From Chryseobacterium gambrini (GTDB taxonomy: Bacteria > Bacteroidota > Bacteroidia > Flavobacteriales > Weeksellaceae), in assembly GCF_900156825.1 (NCBI RefSeq), contig NZ_FTOV01000002.1, forward strand, positions 248,001-312,000: a stretch of DNA of 64,000 bases. Reading direction: 5' to 3'. Both the position numbers and the translations under genes were made by a program. Shown piece by piece: positions 1-11,631 of this stretch (the stretch's first letter is position 1; every line of letters starts with the position of its first letter). The notes beneath the pieces are model-generated. The model did no database searches and was not told the origin of the DNA. It worked only from the letters and a program-made list of their open reading frames with translations.

Positions 1-1373
1 ACAACACCAATAACTTTGCAACGGTAAATTTATCTCCGATCAATTTACTAATTCCCACAGTTAGGTTAACGGTTAAAAGCAATACAGGAGAATATCCTGC
101 CGGAACTTTCGGAGGTTTTACCTTAACGAAAAGTGCCAATTTATTCACGATAAATGCATTAGATTATATCACCATTACTTTCTATAAAGGGACAACGGTA
201 ACAGAATCCAGAACTTCGGGTGGATTATTCAGCGGACAGTTTATTACTTCGGCTTCCAATCAGTTTTATGTAGGTTTTACGGCAACAAAAGCGTTTGACA
301 GGATGAAAATTGAGATCAATCCGGGAATAGGAATCACTCTGGCGCAGCAATACTACATTTATAATGCATTTGTTCAGCTTGATGACGATCAGGATGGTGT
401 TCCGAACTGTAACGATAAATGTCCGAACGGAAACGACAGTATTGATAACAACGGAAACGGTATTCCGGATTGTGCAGAAGGATGTTCTGTGGTAAATGAT
501 AAATCTTCTGCTATAGACAGCGATGGAGATGGCGTTGCAGATGCTTGCGATAATGATTCTGACAATGACGGTATTCCTGATGCATGGGAAGATCTTAACG
601 CAAACGGAAAATTTGAAGATGATGACGTAGACGGAAACAAACTGGTGATTGCAGAACTGGGAGACGGAATTTCAAGTTACCTTGATCTTGATTCTGATAA
701 CGACGGTATTTTAGATTTATTTGAATCTGGAATTCCAACTTCGGTGATTGATCAGATCGATGCAGATCACAACGGAATTATCGACAGCGGCGTTGCAACA
801 GGAAATAACGGAATTGCGGATATTCTGGAAACATCTCCGGATTCAGGAATCATGAAATATCCTTTAAAAAATACAGATGGAGACGATAAACCGGATTTTG
901 TAGATCTTAAATCCAATAATGTAGACTTCGATCTTTATACCATCGGAAAAGATAATCTGGATGATCTTGGAGAAGGATTTATTTCGAGAATAAATGATGC
1001 GGATGCAGATGGAATTCAGGCGGTTGTAGATACGGATCTTGTTGCGAAAGGTTCTCCTAATTCTCCTCTTTCACCATATTCTTCTTTCGCTAAAAACAGT
1101 GGTATAATAGCTAAAGCTTCGGCAGGAGAAGTAAAAACGGTTGCCAATGATGTTAAAGTGTATCCTAATCCTGTAAAGGCGGGTGAAAATTTAAATGTGA
1201 AATCTGATGAAGAAGGAACATACACATTGTTTTCAGCTCAGGGACAATTAATCAGCTCAGGTAAATTTTCAGGAAATGCCGAAATCGGTACTTCTTCTTT
1301 ACCTGCGGGAATGTATATCATAAAAGTAGAAACAAAAACGACTGTAAAATCATACAAAGTTATTGTGAGGTAA
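1..1373 (+). CDS. T9SS-sorted secreted protein with TSP type-3 Ca-binding repeats (3' part)
   Basis: The reading frame is open from position 3 to the stop at 1373, so the gene starts left of the window; the internal ATG at 303 is not its start. The middle part holds several Asp-rich DxDxDGxxD segments (for example DDDQDGVPNCNDKC and DSDGDGVADACDND), the thrombospondin type-3 pattern that binds calcium. The last ~75 residues (VYPNPVKAGENL...MYIIKVETK) form a type A sorting domain of the type IX secretion system, so the protein is exported across the outer membrane and attached to or released from the surface. Its binding partner cannot be told from this part. It ends in a strong terminator and is unrelated to the rpoB operon that follows. 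Confidence 0.85.
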   Translation, partial: NTNNFATVNLSPINLLIPTVRLTVKSNTGEYPAGTFGGFTLTKSANLFTINALDYITITFYKGTTVTESRTSGGLFSGQFITSASNQFYVGFTATKAFDRMKIEINPGIGITLAQQYYIYNAFVQLDDDQDGVPNCNDKCPNGNDSIDNNGNGIPDCAEGCSVVNDKSSAIDSDGDGVADACDNDSDNDGIPDAWEDLNANGKFEDDDVDGNKLVIAELGDGISSYLDLDSDNDGILDLFESGIPTSVIDQIDADHNGIIDSGVATGNNGIADILETSPDSGIMKYPLKNTDGDDKPDFVDLKSNNVDFDLYTIGKDNLDDLGEGFISRINDADADGIQAVVDTDLVAKGSPNSPLSPYSSFAKNSGIIAKASAGEVKTVANDVKVYPNPVKAGENLNVKSDEEGTYTLFSAQGQLISSGKFSGNAEIGTSSLPAGMYIIKVETKTTVKSYKVIVR

Positions 1374-1398
1374 TTTCAATAAATAAATCGTTTCTGCA

Positions 1399-1431
1399 CA
1401 TAAGTCATTCGCAAGAATGACTTATGTTTTT
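1399..1431 (+). terminator. Rho-independent terminator of the T9SS gene
   Basis: A perfect 12-bp stem (1399-1410 with 1415-1426, loop gcaa) is followed by a short T run. It lies 25 bases after the stop codon of the T9SS gene. Confidence 0.85.
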
Positions 1432-1669
1432 AAATATCTGAAAATAAATGTTTTATTGATATTTTTTAACTAACTTTATATAATAAGTATTGCTATTAAA
1501 AAACATCAGATTATTTTCGGTTTCTATCAGTAAATATAGATTATAACAGTATTTTTGAATTTTATAGGCTTTAAAGTCACTTTCAATGATATCTGTTCAG
1601 CATCAAAATACAGCTAAATCTTAGGTTATTGTAATTAATTTTAAGATTGAGTTTTTTTTATTAAGGGCG

Positions 1670-1698
1670 GGTCATCCATATTTTTGGATGACCTTTTT
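1670..1698 (+). terminator. Second terminator-like hairpin upstream of rpoB
   Basis: A 9-bp stem (ggtcatcca, 1670-1678, with 1685-1693) is followed by TTTTT. No gene is seen between the first terminator (ends 1431) and this hairpin; 1432-1669 is A+T-rich and shows nothing I can name. It may terminate an unseen small RNA or act as a second barrier before the rpoB promoter. Confidence 0.6.
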
Positions 1699-1795
1699 GT
1701 TTGAAAAATCTATAAAAAGAAAAATATTATGGAATGAATATGATCTTCTGGATGCAGAATAAAATAATTAACATCTTCAGAATGAAGTTGTTTTA

Positions 1796-1827
1796 TTTGT
1801 ATATAAAAATAAAATGTTGTAAATTTG
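1796..1827 (+). promoter_or_regulatory. Probable rpoB promoter
   Basis: TTTG at 1796-1799, a 20-bp spacer and TAAATTTG at 1820-1827 match the Bacteroidota consensus TTTG-N19-20-TAnnTTTG. Transcription would start near 1832, giving an rpoB leader of about 320 nt. Confidence 0.65.
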
Positions 1828-2152
1828 CAGTCTCTTTTGGCGCGAATAATTGTTTGTAAATCTATAAAATATTGAATATCACCTCTTTCATTATAATGAA
1901 AGGGATTTCGTGTGTATAGATATTACGGCAGTATCTGCCTCAAAAGTAATAAAAATATTTTGCATTACGCTGTGAAAAGATATACCAGTGTTGCAGTTAG
2001 GAATAAGATTCTGAGAATCAAGAGAAAAAAATATAAGACTGTTTCTAATAGCGCCAACATTATAAGGTCTTTTACAGCTTTCTCCTCTCAAATTCTTTTT
2101 TCTGATATTTTTTAATGAATCAAAATATTTTTTAACCTTTCTTAAAAGTTTT
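1828..2152 (+). promoter_or_regulatory. Long structured leader of rpoB
   Basis: No convincing gene is present between the promoter and rpoB. The stretch holds a perfect 18-bp palindrome (1885-1902, half-site CTTTCATTA), a second small hairpin (ggcag/ctgcc, 1927-1939) and several T runs. A possible ORF at 1912-2115 has no recognisable features. Neither rplJ nor rplL is found upstream in the window, so rpoBC appears to have its own transcription unit here. A regulatory role of the leader is inference. Confidence 0.45.
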
Positions 2153-5100
2153 ATGAGTAAAACAACACCTACAATTAGGGGAAATCAGAGAGTAAATTTC
2201 TCTTCAGCGAAAGGAAAAATCATCACTCCGGACTTCCTGGATATCCAGATCGAGTCTTTCAGTGAGTTTTTTCAGCTTGATACGCTTCCTGAAGACAGAA
2301 AAAATGAAGGTCTTTACAAGACTTTTCAGGAAAATTTCCCGATTACCGATTCTAGAAACCAATTCGTATTGGAATTTTTGGATTATCTGGTAGATTCTCC
2401 ACGTTATTCAATCGATGAGTGTGTGGAAAGAGGTTTAACGTATTCCGTTCCTCTTAAAGCAAGACTTAAATTGTATTGTACAGACCCTGAACACGAGGAT
2501 TTCCAGACTGTGGTTCAGGATGTATACTTAGGTCCGGTTCCTTATATGACGCCTAGTGGATCTTTCATCATCAATGGTGCTGAAAGGGTTATCGTTACCC
2601 AGTTACACCGTTCACCGGGTGTATTCTTCGGACAGACGTACCACGCAAACGGAACCAAACTGTACTATTCAAGAATTATCCCTTTCAAAGGATCTTGGAT
2701 GGAATTTACGACCGATATCAACAGCGTAATGTACGCGTATATCGACCGTAAGAAAAAATTACCATTAACAACTTTATTAAGAGCGATCGGTTATGAGTCT
2801 GATAAGGACATCCTTCAGATCTTCGATCTTGCTGAAGAAGTGAAAGTTTCTAAAGCTGCCCTTAAAAAAGTAGAAGGAAGAACATTGGCTGCGAGAGTAT
2901 TGAACACTTGGTTCGAAGATTTCGTAGACGAAGATACAGGGGAAGTTGTTTCTATCGAAAGAAACGAAATCATCTTAGACAGAGAAACAATTCTTGAAAA
3001 AGAACATTTAGATCTTATTCTTGATGCGGGTGTGAAATCTATTTTGATTCACAAAGAAAACAGCAACGAGTTCTCTATCATCCAGAATACATTACAGAAA
3101 GACCCTACAAACTCTGAAAAAGAAGCAGTAGAGTACATCTATCGTCAGTTAAGAAATGCAGATCCGCCAGATGAGGAAACCGCAAGAGGAATCATTGAAA
3201 AATTATTCTTCTCTGAGCAAAGATATTCATTAGGTGAAGTAGGACGTTACAGACTAAACAAAAAATTAGGGCTGAACATTCCTACGACAACTGAAGTTCT
3301 TACGAAAGAGGATATCATTGCTATTGTAAGACACTTAATCGAGCTTGTAAACTCTAAAGCTGAGGTTGATGATATCGACCACTTATCCAACAGAAGAATT
3401 AAAACGGTTGGTGAGCAATTAGCAGGACAGTTCGGGGTAGGTCTTTCAAGAATTGCGAGAACAATCAAGGAAAGAATGAACGTTAGAGATAACGAAATCT
3501 TTACTCCGCTTGATCTTGTTAACGCTAAAACTTTAACATCAGTAATTAACTCGTTCTTTGGGACCAACCAGCTTTCTCAGTTCATGGACCAAACCAACCC
3601 GCTATCAGAAATCACGCACAAGCGTAGACTTTCTGCACTGGGACCTGGAGGTTTATCAAGAGAAAGAGCAGGTTTCGAGGTTCGAGACGTTCACCATACC
3701 CACTACGGAAGAATTTGTCCGATTGAAACTCCGGAAGGACCAAACATCGGTTTGATTTCATCTTTAGGTATTTATGCGAAAATCAACAGATTAGGTTTCA
3801 TCGAAACTCCGTACAGAAAAGTAGCAGACAGCAAGATTGATCTTAATGCAGATCCTATCTACTTAAATGCTGAAGACGAAGAATCTAAAGTAATTGCTCA
3901 GGCAAACGTTGAATTGAGCGACAACGGTGAATTCGAAACAGACAGAATTATTGCAAGATTAGATGGTGACTATCCGGTAGTTGAGCCATCTCAGGTAGAC
4001 CTTATCGACGTTGCACCAAACCAGATCTCTGGTATTTCTGCTTCATTAATTCCTTTCTTGGAGCATGATGATGCGAACCGTGCGTTGATGGGATCGAACA
4101 TGATGCGTCAGGCAGTTCCTCTATTGAAGCCACAGGCTCCGATTGTAGGTACAGGGCTTGAGCAGCAGGTTGCAAGAGATTCAAGAATCTTAATTAACGC
4201 TGAAGGTACAGGTACTGTAGAGTATGTAGATGCCGACAGAATCGTTATTAAATATGAAAGAAGCGAAGACGAAGATTTAGTACAATTCGAGTCTGCTACT
4301 AAAACATATAACTTAACTAAGTTCAGAAAAACTAACCAAAGTACTACCATTACCCTGAGACCAAACGTAAGAGTAGGTGATGTAGTGGAAAAAGGACAGG
4401 TACTTTGCGACGGTTATGCTACTGAAAAAGGAGAATTGGCTCTTGGTAGAAACTTAGTGGTTGCGTTCATGCCTTGGAAAGGATACAACTTCGAGGATGC
4501 GATCGTAATTAACGAAAAAGTAGTTCGTGAAGACTGGTTTACTTCAATCCACGTAGATGAATATTCTTTGGAAGTTCGTGATACCAAATTAGGTATGGAA
4601 GAATTGACAGCAGATATTCCGAACGTTTCTGAAGAAGCTACTAAAGATCTTGACGAGAACGGTATGATCAGAATCGGTGCTGAAGTGAAGCCTGGAGATA
4701 TCATGATTGGTAAAATTACTCCAAAAGGTGAATCTGACCCGACTCCTGAAGAAAAACTTCTTAGAGCAATCTTCGGTGACAAAGCTGGTGATGTAAAAGA
4801 TGCTTCATTAAAAGCAGATTCTTCATTAAGAGGTGTTGTGATCGACAAGAAATTGTTCTCTAGAAACATTAAAGATAAAAAGAAAAGAACTGAAGAAAAA
4901 CTTAAGCTTGAAGAAATTGAAAACACTTACAAGGCTAAGTTTGATGATTTGAGAAACACTTTAATTGAAAAATTAAACACGCTTGTAAGCGGTAAAACTT
5001 CTCAGGGTGTGAAAAACGACCTTGATGAGGAAATCATCGGTAAAGGCGTGAAATTCACTCATAAATTATTAACTTCAGTCGAAGATTATGTAAACGTTAG

Positions 5101-5974
5101 CGGTTCAGACTGGACAGTTGATAACGATAAAAACGAATTAATCAAACAGTTAATTCACAATTACAAAATCAAGTACAACGATATTCAAGGGGTTAAAAAC
5201 CGTGAGAAATTTGCAATTTCAATCGGAGACGAATTACCTGCAGGTATCATGAAGTTGGCTAAAGTGTACATCGCTAAGAAACGTAAACTGAATGTAGGAG
5301 ATAAAATGGCGGGTCGTCACGGTAACAAAGGTATCGTTTCGAGAATCGTTCGTGAAGAAGATATGCCATTCCTTGAAGACGGAACACCGGTAGATATCGT
5401 ATTGAATCCACTTGGGGTACCTTCGCGTATGAACATCGGTCAGATCTATGAAACAGTTCTTGGATGGGCTGGTCAGAAATTAGGATTGAAGTTCGCGACG
5501 CCAATCTTCGACGGAGCTAGCTTAGACCAGATTACTGAATACACTGAGAAAGCAGGTCTTCCTAAATTCGGTCACACTCACCTTTACGATGGTGGTACCG
5601 GGGAAAGATTTACTCAGGCTGCAACAGTGGGGGTAATCTATATGTTGAAACTAGGTCACATGGTTGATGATAAAATGCATGCACGTTCTATCGGTCCTTA
5701 CTCATTGATTACTCAGCAGCCATTAGGAGGTAAAGCTCAGTTCGGAGGTCAGAGATTCGGGGAGATGGAGGTTTGGGCTCTTGAAGCATTCGGAGCATCA
5801 AATATCTTGAGAGAGATCCTTACTGTGAAGTCGGATGACGTAATTGGTAGAGCGAAAACTTACGAAGCCATTGCAAAAGGTGAATCGATGCCTGAACCAG
5901 GTATTCCGGAATCCTTCAATGTACTACTTCACGAGTTACAAGGTCTTGGATTAGACGTAAGACTAGAGGAATAA
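2153..5974 (+). CDS. rpoB: DNA-directed RNA polymerase subunit beta
   Basis: Catalytic beta subunit of RNA polymerase, cytoplasmic. The 1273-residue length fits Bacteroidota RpoB. The N-terminal lobes carry the [21 protein letters not shown] segment region, and the rifampicin pocket is plainly visible at about residues 467-530 ([20 protein letters not shown], then SALGPGG). The classical resistance positions (Gln513, Asp516, His526, Arg529, Ser531 in E. coli numbering) all carry the sensitive residue. The C-terminal part has [12 protein letters not shown] and the clamp-binding end [20 protein letters not shown]. The ATG at 2153 gives the usual Bacteroidota N-terminus. It is followed after 84 bp by rpoC. 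Confidence 0.98.
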   Translation: MSKTTPTIRGNQRVNFSSAKGKIITPDFLDIQIESFSEFFQLDTLPEDRKNEGLYKTFQENFPITDSRNQFVLEFLDYLVDSPRYSIDECVERGLTYSVPLKARLKLYCTDPEHEDFQTVVQDVYLGPVPYMTPSGSFIINGAERVIVTQLHRSPGVFFGQTYHANGTKLYYSRIIPFKGSWMEFTTDINSVMYAYIDRKKKLPLTTLLRAIGYESDKDILQIFDLAEEVKVSKAALKKVEGRTLAARVLNTWFEDFVDEDTGEVVSIERNEIILDRETILEKEHLDLILDAGVKSILIHKENSNEFSIIQNTLQKDPTNSEKEAVEYIYRQLRNADPPDEETARGIIEKLFFSEQRYSLGEVGRYRLNKKLGLNIPTTTEVLTKEDIIAIVRHLIELVNSKAEVDDIDHLSNRRIKTVGEQLAGQFGVGLSRIARTIKERMNVRDNEIFTPLDLVNAKTLTSVINSFFGTNQLSQFMDQTNPLSEITHKRRLSALGPGGLSRERAGFEVRDVHHTHYGRICPIETPEGPNIGLISSLGIYAKINRLGFIETPYRKVADSKIDLNADPIYLNAEDEESKVIAQANVELSDNGEFETDRIIARLDGDYPVVEPSQVDLIDVAPNQISGISASLIPFLEHDDANRALMGSNMMRQAVPLLKPQAPIVGTGLEQQVARDSRILINAEGTGTVEYVDADRIVIKYERSEDEDLVQFESATKTYNLTKFRKTNQSTTITLRPNVRVGDVVEKGQVLCDGYATEKGELALGRNLVVAFMPWKGYNFEDAIVINEKVVREDWFTSIHVDEYSLEVRDTKLGMEELTADIPNVSEEATKDLDENGMIRIGAEVKPGDIMIGKITPKGESDPTPEEKLLRAIFGDKAGDVKDASLKADSSLRGVVIDKKLFSRNIKDKKKRTEEKLKLEEIENTYKAKFDDLRNTLIEKLNTLVSGKTSQGVKNDLDEEIIGKGVKFTHKLLTSVEDYVNVSGSDWTVDNDKNELIKQLIHNYKIKYNDIQGVKNREKFAISIGDELPAGIMKLAKVYIAKKRKLNVGDKMAGRHGNKGIVSRIVREEDMPFLEDGTPVDIVLNPLGVPSRMNIGQIYETVLGWAGQKLGLKFATPIFDGASLDQITEYTEKAGLPKFGHTHLYDGGTGERFTQAATVGVIYMLKLGHMVDDKMHARSIGPYSLITQQPLGGKAQFGGQRFGEMEVWALEAFGASNILREILTVKSDDVIGRAKTYEAIAKGESMPEPGIPESFNVLLHELQGLGLDVRLEE

Positions 5975-6022
5975 TTTTAAATTTTAAATTATAAATGCTG
6001 AATGGAAACATTCGGAAATTAA

Positions 6023-6056
6023 TCTAAAATCTAAAATCTAAAATTTAAAATCTAAC
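6023..6056 (+). repeat. Short tandem TCTAAAA repeat between rpoB and rpoC
   Basis: Three exact 7-bp TCTAAAA units (6023-6043), one variant TTTAAAA and a partial unit end three bases before the rpoC ATG. A slippage-prone run next to a start codon; a role in translation of rpoC is only a possibility. Confidence 0.6.
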
Positions 6057-6058
6057 AA

Positions 6059-9000
6059 ATGTCAAATAAAAATAAATCAAGTAGATTTAATAAAATAACC
6101 ATCGGTTTAGCTTCACCGGAATCGATTCTTCAGGAATCGAGAGGGGAGGTTCTTAAGCCGGAAACCATTAACTACAGAACGCATAAGCCTGAAAGAGACG
6201 GTTTGTTCTGTGAAAAAATCTTTGGTCCTGTAAAGGATTACGAATGTGCTTGTGGTAAATACAAGAGAATTCGTTACAAAGGGATCGTTTGTGACCGTTG
6301 TGGAGTAGAAGTTACAGAGAAAAAAGTACGTAGAGAGAGAATCGGACATATCAATCTGGTAGTTCCAATTGCTCACATCTGGTATTTCCGTTCTTTACCG
6401 AACAAAATCGGTTACCTTTTAGGAATTCCTTCCAAGAAATTGGATATGATCATCTACTACGAAAGATATGTAGTGATTCAGCAGGGTATTGCTAAAAAAT
6501 TAGACGGTTCTGATTTCGAAAACATGGAGTTCTTAACTGAAGAAGAGTACCTAGATATCATGGAAACTCTTCCGATCGAGAACCAGTATCTTGATGATTC
6601 TGATCCGAACAAATTCATCGCTAAGATGGGTGCGGAAGCGGTTGAGGAATTATTAAAAAGAATCGATCTTGATGCATTGTCTTTCGATCTGAGACACAAA
6701 GCACACAACGAAGGTTCAAAACAAAGAAGAACTGAGGCTTTAAAAAGATTGAACGTTGTAGAAGCATTAAGAGGTGCCAATACAAGAATGATCAATAAGC
6801 CTGAGTGGATGATCATGCGTGTACTTCCGGTTATTCCGCCAGAACTAAGACCATTGGTTCCGTTGGATGGTGGACGTTTCGCTACTTCCGATTTAAATGA
6901 CCTTTACAGAAGAGTAATCATCAGAAACAACCGTTTGAAGAGATTATTGGAGATCAAAGCTCCTGAAGTAATCTTGAGAAACGAGAAGCGTATGCTTCAG
7001 GAATCTGTAGATTCACTATTCGATAATACAAGAAAATCTTCAGCCGTAAAGTCTGAATCAAACAGACCATTGAAATCACTTTCAGATTCATTGAAAGGGA
7101 AGCAGGGGCGTTTCCGTCAGAACTTATTAGGAAAAAGGGTAGATTACTCTGCGCGTTCCGTAATTGTTGTAGGTCCGAACTTACAGCTTCACGAGTGTGG
7201 TATTCCTAAAGATATGGCTGCGGAATTGTACAAACCGTTCATCATCAGAAAACTGATTGAAAGAGGAATTGTAAAAACAGTAAAATCTGCTAAGAGAATC
7301 ATCGACAGAAAAGAGCCGGTAGTGTATGATATCCTTGAAAACGTGATGAAAGGTCACCCTGTTCTACTGAACAGAGCACCTACGCTTCACAGACTGGGTA
7401 TTCAGGCTTTCCAGCCTAAGATGATCGAAGGTAAGGCAATCCAGCTTCACCCGTTGGTAACAACAGCATTCAACGCCGATTTCGACGGTGACCAGATGGC
7501 GGTACACTTACCGTTAGGTCCTGAAGCGATCCTTGAAGCTCAGTTATTGATGTTAGGTTCTCAAAATATCTTAAACCCTGCAAACGGTTCTCCAATTACA
7601 GTACCTTCTCAGGACATGGTTCTTGGTCTTTATTTCATGACCAAAGAATTGAGTTCTACAGAAGATATGAAAGTAAAAGGTGAAGGTTTGGCATTCTATT
7701 CTCCTGAAGAAGCGGAAATCGCTTATGCGGAAGGAAGAGTATCTTTAAATGCTAAAGTAAGATGTAGACTTCCGGTTAAAGAAAACGGAGAAATCGTAAC
7801 AAGATTAATCGAAACTACGGTAGGTAGAATCTTATTCAACCAGATTGTACCAAAGCAGGTAGGATATATCAATGAGCTTTTAACGAAGAAATCATTGAGA
7901 AACGTTATCGGTAAAATTCTTGCAGATACAGATTTCCCTACAACTGTGAAGTTCCTGGATGCAATGAAAGACTTAGGATATTCAAACGCATTCAAAGGAG
8001 GTCTTTCCTTCTCATTAGGAGATATTGTGGTTCCTGTTGAGAAAAAGCAGATGATTGCAGATTCTATCGGAACAGTAGATGAAATTAGAGCCAACTATAA
8101 CATGGGTCTTATTACAGATACAGAACGTTATAACCAGGTAATCGACGTTTGGACTACAACCAACGCAAACCTTACGGAGATGATTATGGGCAGAATGAAA
8201 ACCGATCAGGGAGGTTTCAACTCTGTATATATGATGCTTGACTCCGGAGCGAGGGGTTCTAAGGAACAGATCCGTCAGTTATCAGGGATGAGAGGTTTGA
8301 TGGCGAAACCGCAGAAAGCCGGTTCTACCGGTGCGGAGATCATCGAAAACCCGATTCTTGCCAACTTTAAAGAAGGTCTTTCCATCCTAGAATACTTTAT
8401 CTCTACCCACGGTGCCCGTAAAGGTCTTGCGGATACCGCTCTTAAGACTGCCGATGCAGGTTACTTAACGAGAAGATTGGTAGACGTTGCACAGGACGTT
8501 ATCGTTACAGAAGACGACTGTGGAACTTTAAGAGGAACAGAAGTTACTGCACTTAAGAAAAATGATGAGATCGTTGAAAGAATCTCTGAAAGAATCTTAG
8601 GAAGAGTTTCTTTACATAATATTTATGATCCTGAAAGTGATGAATTAATTGCTGAAGCAGATCAGGTAATCAGTGAGGCGTTAGCGAAGAGAATCGAAGA
8701 AGCAGGATTAGAAGCAGTTGAAGTTCGTTCGCCACTTACTTGTGAAGCTAAAAAAGGAATCTGTGCAAAATGCTACGGTAGAAACTTAGCAACAGGGAAG
8801 ATGATCCATATGGGTGAAGCAGTAGGTGTAATTGCAGCACAATCCATCGGGGAACCGGGAACTCAGCTTACGTTGAGAACCTTCCACCAAGGGGGTACTG
8901 CAGGAAACGTATCAGAAAACCCATCAATCGTTGCAAGAAGAGATGGTATCGTTGAAATGGATGAAGTAAGAACAATTACTTCTGAAGATGAAAACGGTAA

Positions 9001-10324
9001 CACTGCTGAAGTTGTAGTTTCCCGTTCAACAGAATTCAGATTAGTTGCTGATAACGAGTCTAGAACTCCGTTAATGGTAGCTAACGTACCTTATGGTTCC
9101 ATATTATCTGTAAAACCAGGTGATAAAGTGAAGAAAGGCGATGTAATCTGTAAGTGGGATCCGTATAACGCGGTTATCATTGCAGAAACTGCCGGTAAGG
9201 TAGAATATGAAGACATCATCCAAGGGGTTTCATTCCAACTGGAGATTGACGAACAGACAGGATTTGAAGAGAAAGTAATTTCCGAATCCAGAAATAAGAA
9301 AGCCGTACCTACATTGAAGGTGGTAGATTCTAAAGGAGTTGAACAGAAAGCGTACAACTTACCAGTAGGAGCCCACTTAATGGTAAACGATGGTGAAAAA
9401 ATTAAGGCCGGTAAAGTCTTAATCAAAATCCCGAGAAAATCTGCAAAAGCAGGGGATATCACCGGAGGTCTTCCGAGAGTTACCGAATTATTCGAAGCAA
9501 GAAACCCTTCAAACCCGGCGGTGGTTACAGAAATCGATGGGGTAGTTTCTTACGGAAAAATCAAGAGAGGTAACCGAGAATTGATCGTTGAAGCTAAAAC
9601 TGGAGAAAGAAAAATTTATTTAGTTAAATTATCCAACCAGATTTTGGTACAGGAGAATGACTTCGTAAGAGCTGGTTCGCCACTTTCTGACGGTTCCATT
9701 ACTCCGGACGATATCTTAAGAATCAAAGGTCCAACTGCGGTTCAGGAATATTTAGTAAATGAAATTCAGGAAGTTTACCGTCTACAGGGGGTAAAAATCG
9801 ACGACAAGCACTTCGAAATCATTGTAAGACAGATGATGACAAAAGTATCTATCGTTGATGGAGGTGATACTCAGTTCCTTGAAGGTGCTCTTGAGCATAA
9901 ATATGACTTCTTGGAAGAAAACAACAGAGTATTCGGTCTTAAAGTAGTAGTAGATGCCGGAGATTCTAAAGTATTCCAGCCGGGTCAGATGATAACTGCA
10001 AGAGAATTAAGAGATGAGAATTCTAAGCTGAAGCGTGAAGATCAGGCTTTAGTTCAGGTAAGAGAAGCTTTACCGGCTACAGCAACGCCTGTATTGCAGG
10101 GTATTACAAGAGCAGCTCTTCAGACGAAATCCTTCATGTCTGCAGCATCGTTCCAGGAAACAACTAAGGTTCTTAACGAAGCAGCAGTTGCAGGTAAGGT
10201 AGATGATCTTAACGGTCTTAAAGAAAATGTAATTGTAGGACACAGAATTCCTGCAGGTACAGGTCTTAAAGAATACCAAAATGTGATCGTAGGTTCTAAA
10301 AAAGAATTCGAAGATCTTAACTAA
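6059..10324 (+). CDS. rpoC: DNA-directed RNA polymerase subunit beta'
   Basis: Catalytic beta-prime subunit of RNA polymerase. The 1421 residues open with the zinc-binding Cys cluster ([13 protein letters not shown] then CDRCGVEV, about residues 63-85). The Mg-binding catalytic loop [15 protein letters not shown] lies near residue 473. The trigger-loop/bridge region and the second zinc site ([17 protein letters not shown], near residue 900) are present, followed by the [20 protein letters not shown] motif. The start at 6059 follows the short tandem repeat. It is co-oriented with rpoB and probably co-transcribed. After the stop comes an imperfect hairpin and then the DUF3467 gene, so the transcript may continue. 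Confidence 0.98.
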   Translation: MSNKNKSSRFNKITIGLASPESILQESRGEVLKPETINYRTHKPERDGLFCEKIFGPVKDYECACGKYKRIRYKGIVCDRCGVEVTEKKVRRERIGHINLVVPIAHIWYFRSLPNKIGYLLGIPSKKLDMIIYYERYVVIQQGIAKKLDGSDFENMEFLTEEEYLDIMETLPIENQYLDDSDPNKFIAKMGAEAVEELLKRIDLDALSFDLRHKAHNEGSKQRRTEALKRLNVVEALRGANTRMINKPEWMIMRVLPVIPPELRPLVPLDGGRFATSDLNDLYRRVIIRNNRLKRLLEIKAPEVILRNEKRMLQESVDSLFDNTRKSSAVKSESNRPLKSLSDSLKGKQGRFRQNLLGKRVDYSARSVIVVGPNLQLHECGIPKDMAAELYKPFIIRKLIERGIVKTVKSAKRIIDRKEPVVYDILENVMKGHPVLLNRAPTLHRLGIQAFQPKMIEGKAIQLHPLVTTAFNADFDGDQMAVHLPLGPEAILEAQLLMLGSQNILNPANGSPITVPSQDMVLGLYFMTKELSSTEDMKVKGEGLAFYSPEEAEIAYAEGRVSLNAKVRCRLPVKENGEIVTRLIETTVGRILFNQIVPKQVGYINELLTKKSLRNVIGKILADTDFPTTVKFLDAMKDLGYSNAFKGGLSFSLGDIVVPVEKKQMIADSIGTVDEIRANYNMGLITDTERYNQVIDVWTTTNANLTEMIMGRMKTDQGGFNSVYMMLDSGARGSKEQIRQLSGMRGLMAKPQKAGSTGAEIIENPILANFKEGLSILEYFISTHGARKGLADTALKTADAGYLTRRLVDVAQDVIVTEDDCGTLRGTEVTALKKNDEIVERISERILGRVSLHNIYDPESDELIAEADQVISEALAKRIEEAGLEAVEVRSPLTCEAKKGICAKCYGRNLATGKMIHMGEAVGVIAAQSIGEPGTQLTLRTFHQGGTAGNVSENPSIVARRDGIVEMDEVRTITSEDENGNTAEVVVSRSTEFRLVADNESRTPLMVANVPYGSILSVKPGDKVKKGDVICKWDPYNAVIIAETAGKVEYEDIIQGVSFQLEIDEQTGFEEKVISESRNKKAVPTLKVVDSKGVEQKAYNLPVGAHLMVNDGEKIKAGKVLIKIPRKSAKAGDITGGLPRVTELFEARNPSNPAVVTEIDGVVSYGKIKRGNRELIVEAKTGERKIYLVKLSNQILVQENDFVRAGSPLSDGSITPDDILRIKGPTAVQEYLVNEIQEVYRLQGVKIDDKHFEIIVRQMMTKVSIVDGGDTQFLEGALEHKYDFLEENNRVFGLKVVVDAGDSKVFQPGQMITARELRDENSKLKREDQALVQVREALPATATPVLQGITRAALQTKSFMSAASFQETTKVLNEAAVAGKVDDLNGLKENVIVGHRIPAGTGLKEYQNVIVGSKKEFEDLN

Positions 10325-10333
10325 AAATAATGA

Positions 10334-10390
10334 TTCGGAAATTTGAGGTTTGAATTTATTTTTATATTTTCACAACCTCAAAATTTCGAA
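10334..10390 (+). repeat. Inverted repeat between rpoC and the DUF3467 gene
   Basis: Two 17-base arms (10334-10350 and 10374-10390) pair with two mismatches and a 23-base loop. It has no T run behind it, so it may be an mRNA processing or stability structure rather than a full terminator. Confidence 0.5.
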
Positions 10391-10410
10391 TAAAAAAATA
10401 TTTTATAACA

Positions 10411-10716
10411 ATGGACAACAATCAAAATCCACAAGACGGAAACATCAACATCGAATTAAACGAAATGGTAGCAGCTGGTATCTATGCTAATTTAGCTTTG
10501 GTAAACCACTCTCCATCTGAGTTTGTAGTAGATTTCATCCAGTTAATGCCGGGAGTACAGCAAGCAAAAGTAAGATCAAGAGTTATTCTTGCTCCACTTC
10601 ACGCTAAGAGAGTACTTTCTGCTCTTCAGCAAAACATTGCTAACTACGAGCAGCAATTCGGAGAAATCAAAGAAGTTGAACCTTTCGTATTAGGAGGAAA
10701 CAACGTAAACGCTTAA
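10411..10716 (+). CDS. DUF3467 domain-containing protein
   Basis: A 101-residue cytoplasmic protein of the DUF3467 family. The conserved pattern is clear: IYANLALVNHSPSEFVVDF, then a conserved MPG...VRSRVILAPLHAKRVL segment and an N-x-x-YE-xx-FGEI tail. In many Bacteroidota this gene directly follows rpoC, as here (86 bp gap with an inverted repeat), which hints at a function connected with transcription; the molecular role is not known to me. No signal peptide or membrane segment. A terminator follows the stop. Confidence 0.85.
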   Translation: MDNNQNPQDGNINIELNEMVAAGIYANLALVNHSPSEFVVDFIQLMPGVQQAKVRSRVILAPLHAKRVLSALQQNIANYEQQFGEIKEVEPFVLGGNNVNA

Positions 10717-10740
10717 GATTTACTCTAAAAAAATAAATGA

Positions 10741-10769
10741 ATGCCTCAATTTTTATTGGGGCATTTTTT
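10741..10769 (+). terminator. Terminator of the rpoBC-DUF3467 unit
   Basis: A 9-bp stem (atgcctcaa, 10741-10749, with 10756-10764, one G-T pair) is followed by a T run. Confidence 0.8.
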
Positions 10770-10859
10770 ATAAATGAGGAAGACATAATAATTCAATAAT
10801 TATCTTCATTATTGTATTGATATTTTTTTAAATTTGTTTTTAGAAAGGATATAAAGAAT

Positions 10860-11510
10860 ATGATCAATAATCAGTTTATTATTAACAAATTTGGCTTTTT
10901 AGGAAATGATTTTTTAAAAGAGCTGGATAAGCATGCTGTTGTTACTGAAATTAAAGCAAAAACCGAGATCGTAAGAGAAGGACAGAAAAATAAATTTGTC
11001 CCGTTTCTTATTAAAGGTTCCATCAGGGTTTTCAGCCTGAATGACGGTCGTGAACTGATTTATTACTATATCCGTTCTAATGACAGCTGTCTCATGACAT
11101 TTTCTTCAATTTTTACAGATTACACAAGCCGCATTTATGCCGTTACGGAAGAAGATTCCGAAGTATTGCTGTTCCCTGTATCCGTTGTCCATGAGTGGCT
11201 CATTAAATTCCCTGAAATCAACAGACTTTTCTATTCTGAATATGATAAAAGATTTATAGACGTCATGAATATGGTAAATGATGCGGTTTTTCACAGATTG
11301 GATAAAAGAGTTTTAAACTATGTAAAACAGCAGATTTCAGCAACCGGAAACAATCCCATCAAACTAACTCACAGAGAAATTGCAAACAGTTTGGGAACTT
11401 CAAGAGAAGTAGTAAGCCGTGTCCTAAAAAAAATTGAAAATGAAGGCGAAATTATTCAGACCAAAGAAGGTATAAAAATACCTGTAAATGAAAATGTTAG
11501 TCAAGGCTAA
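10860..11510 (+). CDS. Crp/Fnr family transcriptional regulator
   Basis: A 216-residue regulator with an N-terminal cyclic-nucleotide-binding-type beta-barrel (about residues 15-115), a long dimerisation helix, and a C-terminal Crp-type winged helix (THREIANSLGTSREVVSRVLKK, about residues 170-191). The recognition helix keeps Arg182, Glu183 and Arg187, matching the CRP residues that read TGTGA half-sites. There is no N-terminal Cys cluster, so an FNR-type iron-sulfur sensor is unlikely; the effector is unknown. A -7 element TAAATTTG lies at 10829-10836. The exported redox cluster starts about 120 bp downstream behind a CRP-like operator, which makes that cluster its probable target. Confidence 0.85.
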   Translation: MINNQFIINKFGFLGNDFLKELDKHAVVTEIKAKTEIVREGQKNKFVPFLIKGSIRVFSLNDGRELIYYYIRSNDSCLMTFSSIFTDYTSRIYAVTEEDSEVLLFPVSVVHEWLIKFPEINRLFYSEYDKRFIDVMNMVNDAVFHRLDKRVLNYVKQQISATGNNPIKLTHREIANSLGTSREVVSRVLKKIENEGEIIQTKEGIKIPVNENVSQG

Positions 11511-11561
11511 TAAATGATATTTAATTATTTTAACTTTTTCATTGATAAAAACAATTCAGTC

Positions 11562-11577
11562 GGTGACTTTTATCACA
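11562..11577 (+). promoter_or_regulatory. CRP-type operator in front of the redox cluster
   Basis: GGTGA-N6-TCACA matches the CRP palindrome TGTGA-N6-TCACA at 9 of 10 positions. Its centre (11569.5) lies about 41-44 bp upstream of the start site expected from the TAAGTTTG -7 element at 11600-11607, the spacing of a class II activator site. Two tandem TAAGTCGA octamers (11584-11599) sit between operator and -7 element. No good -33 TTTG is present at the proper distance, as expected for an activator-dependent promoter. Confidence 0.55.
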
Positions 11578-11599
11578 CAATTGTAAGTCGATAAGTCGA

Positions 11600-11607
11600 T
11601 AAGTTTG
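11600..11607 (+). promoter_or_regulatory. -7 element of the redox cluster promoter
   Basis: TAAGTTTG fits TAnnTTTG. It lies 24 bp before the preferred start at 11632 and 18 bp before the in-frame ATG at 11626; the longer leader favours 11632. Confidence 0.5.
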
Positions 11608-11631
11608 TTATACTAATTTAAATAAATGTGT

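Noticed and set aside
1912-2115. A 67-codon frame in the rpoB leader
   Set aside because: No recognisable features, and it lies within the predicted untranslated leader.
389-10279. Many antisense frames of 60-170 codons opposite the T9SS, rpoB and rpoC genes
   Set aside because: They are mirror frames of strongly conserved coding sequence and show no family motif or start context.
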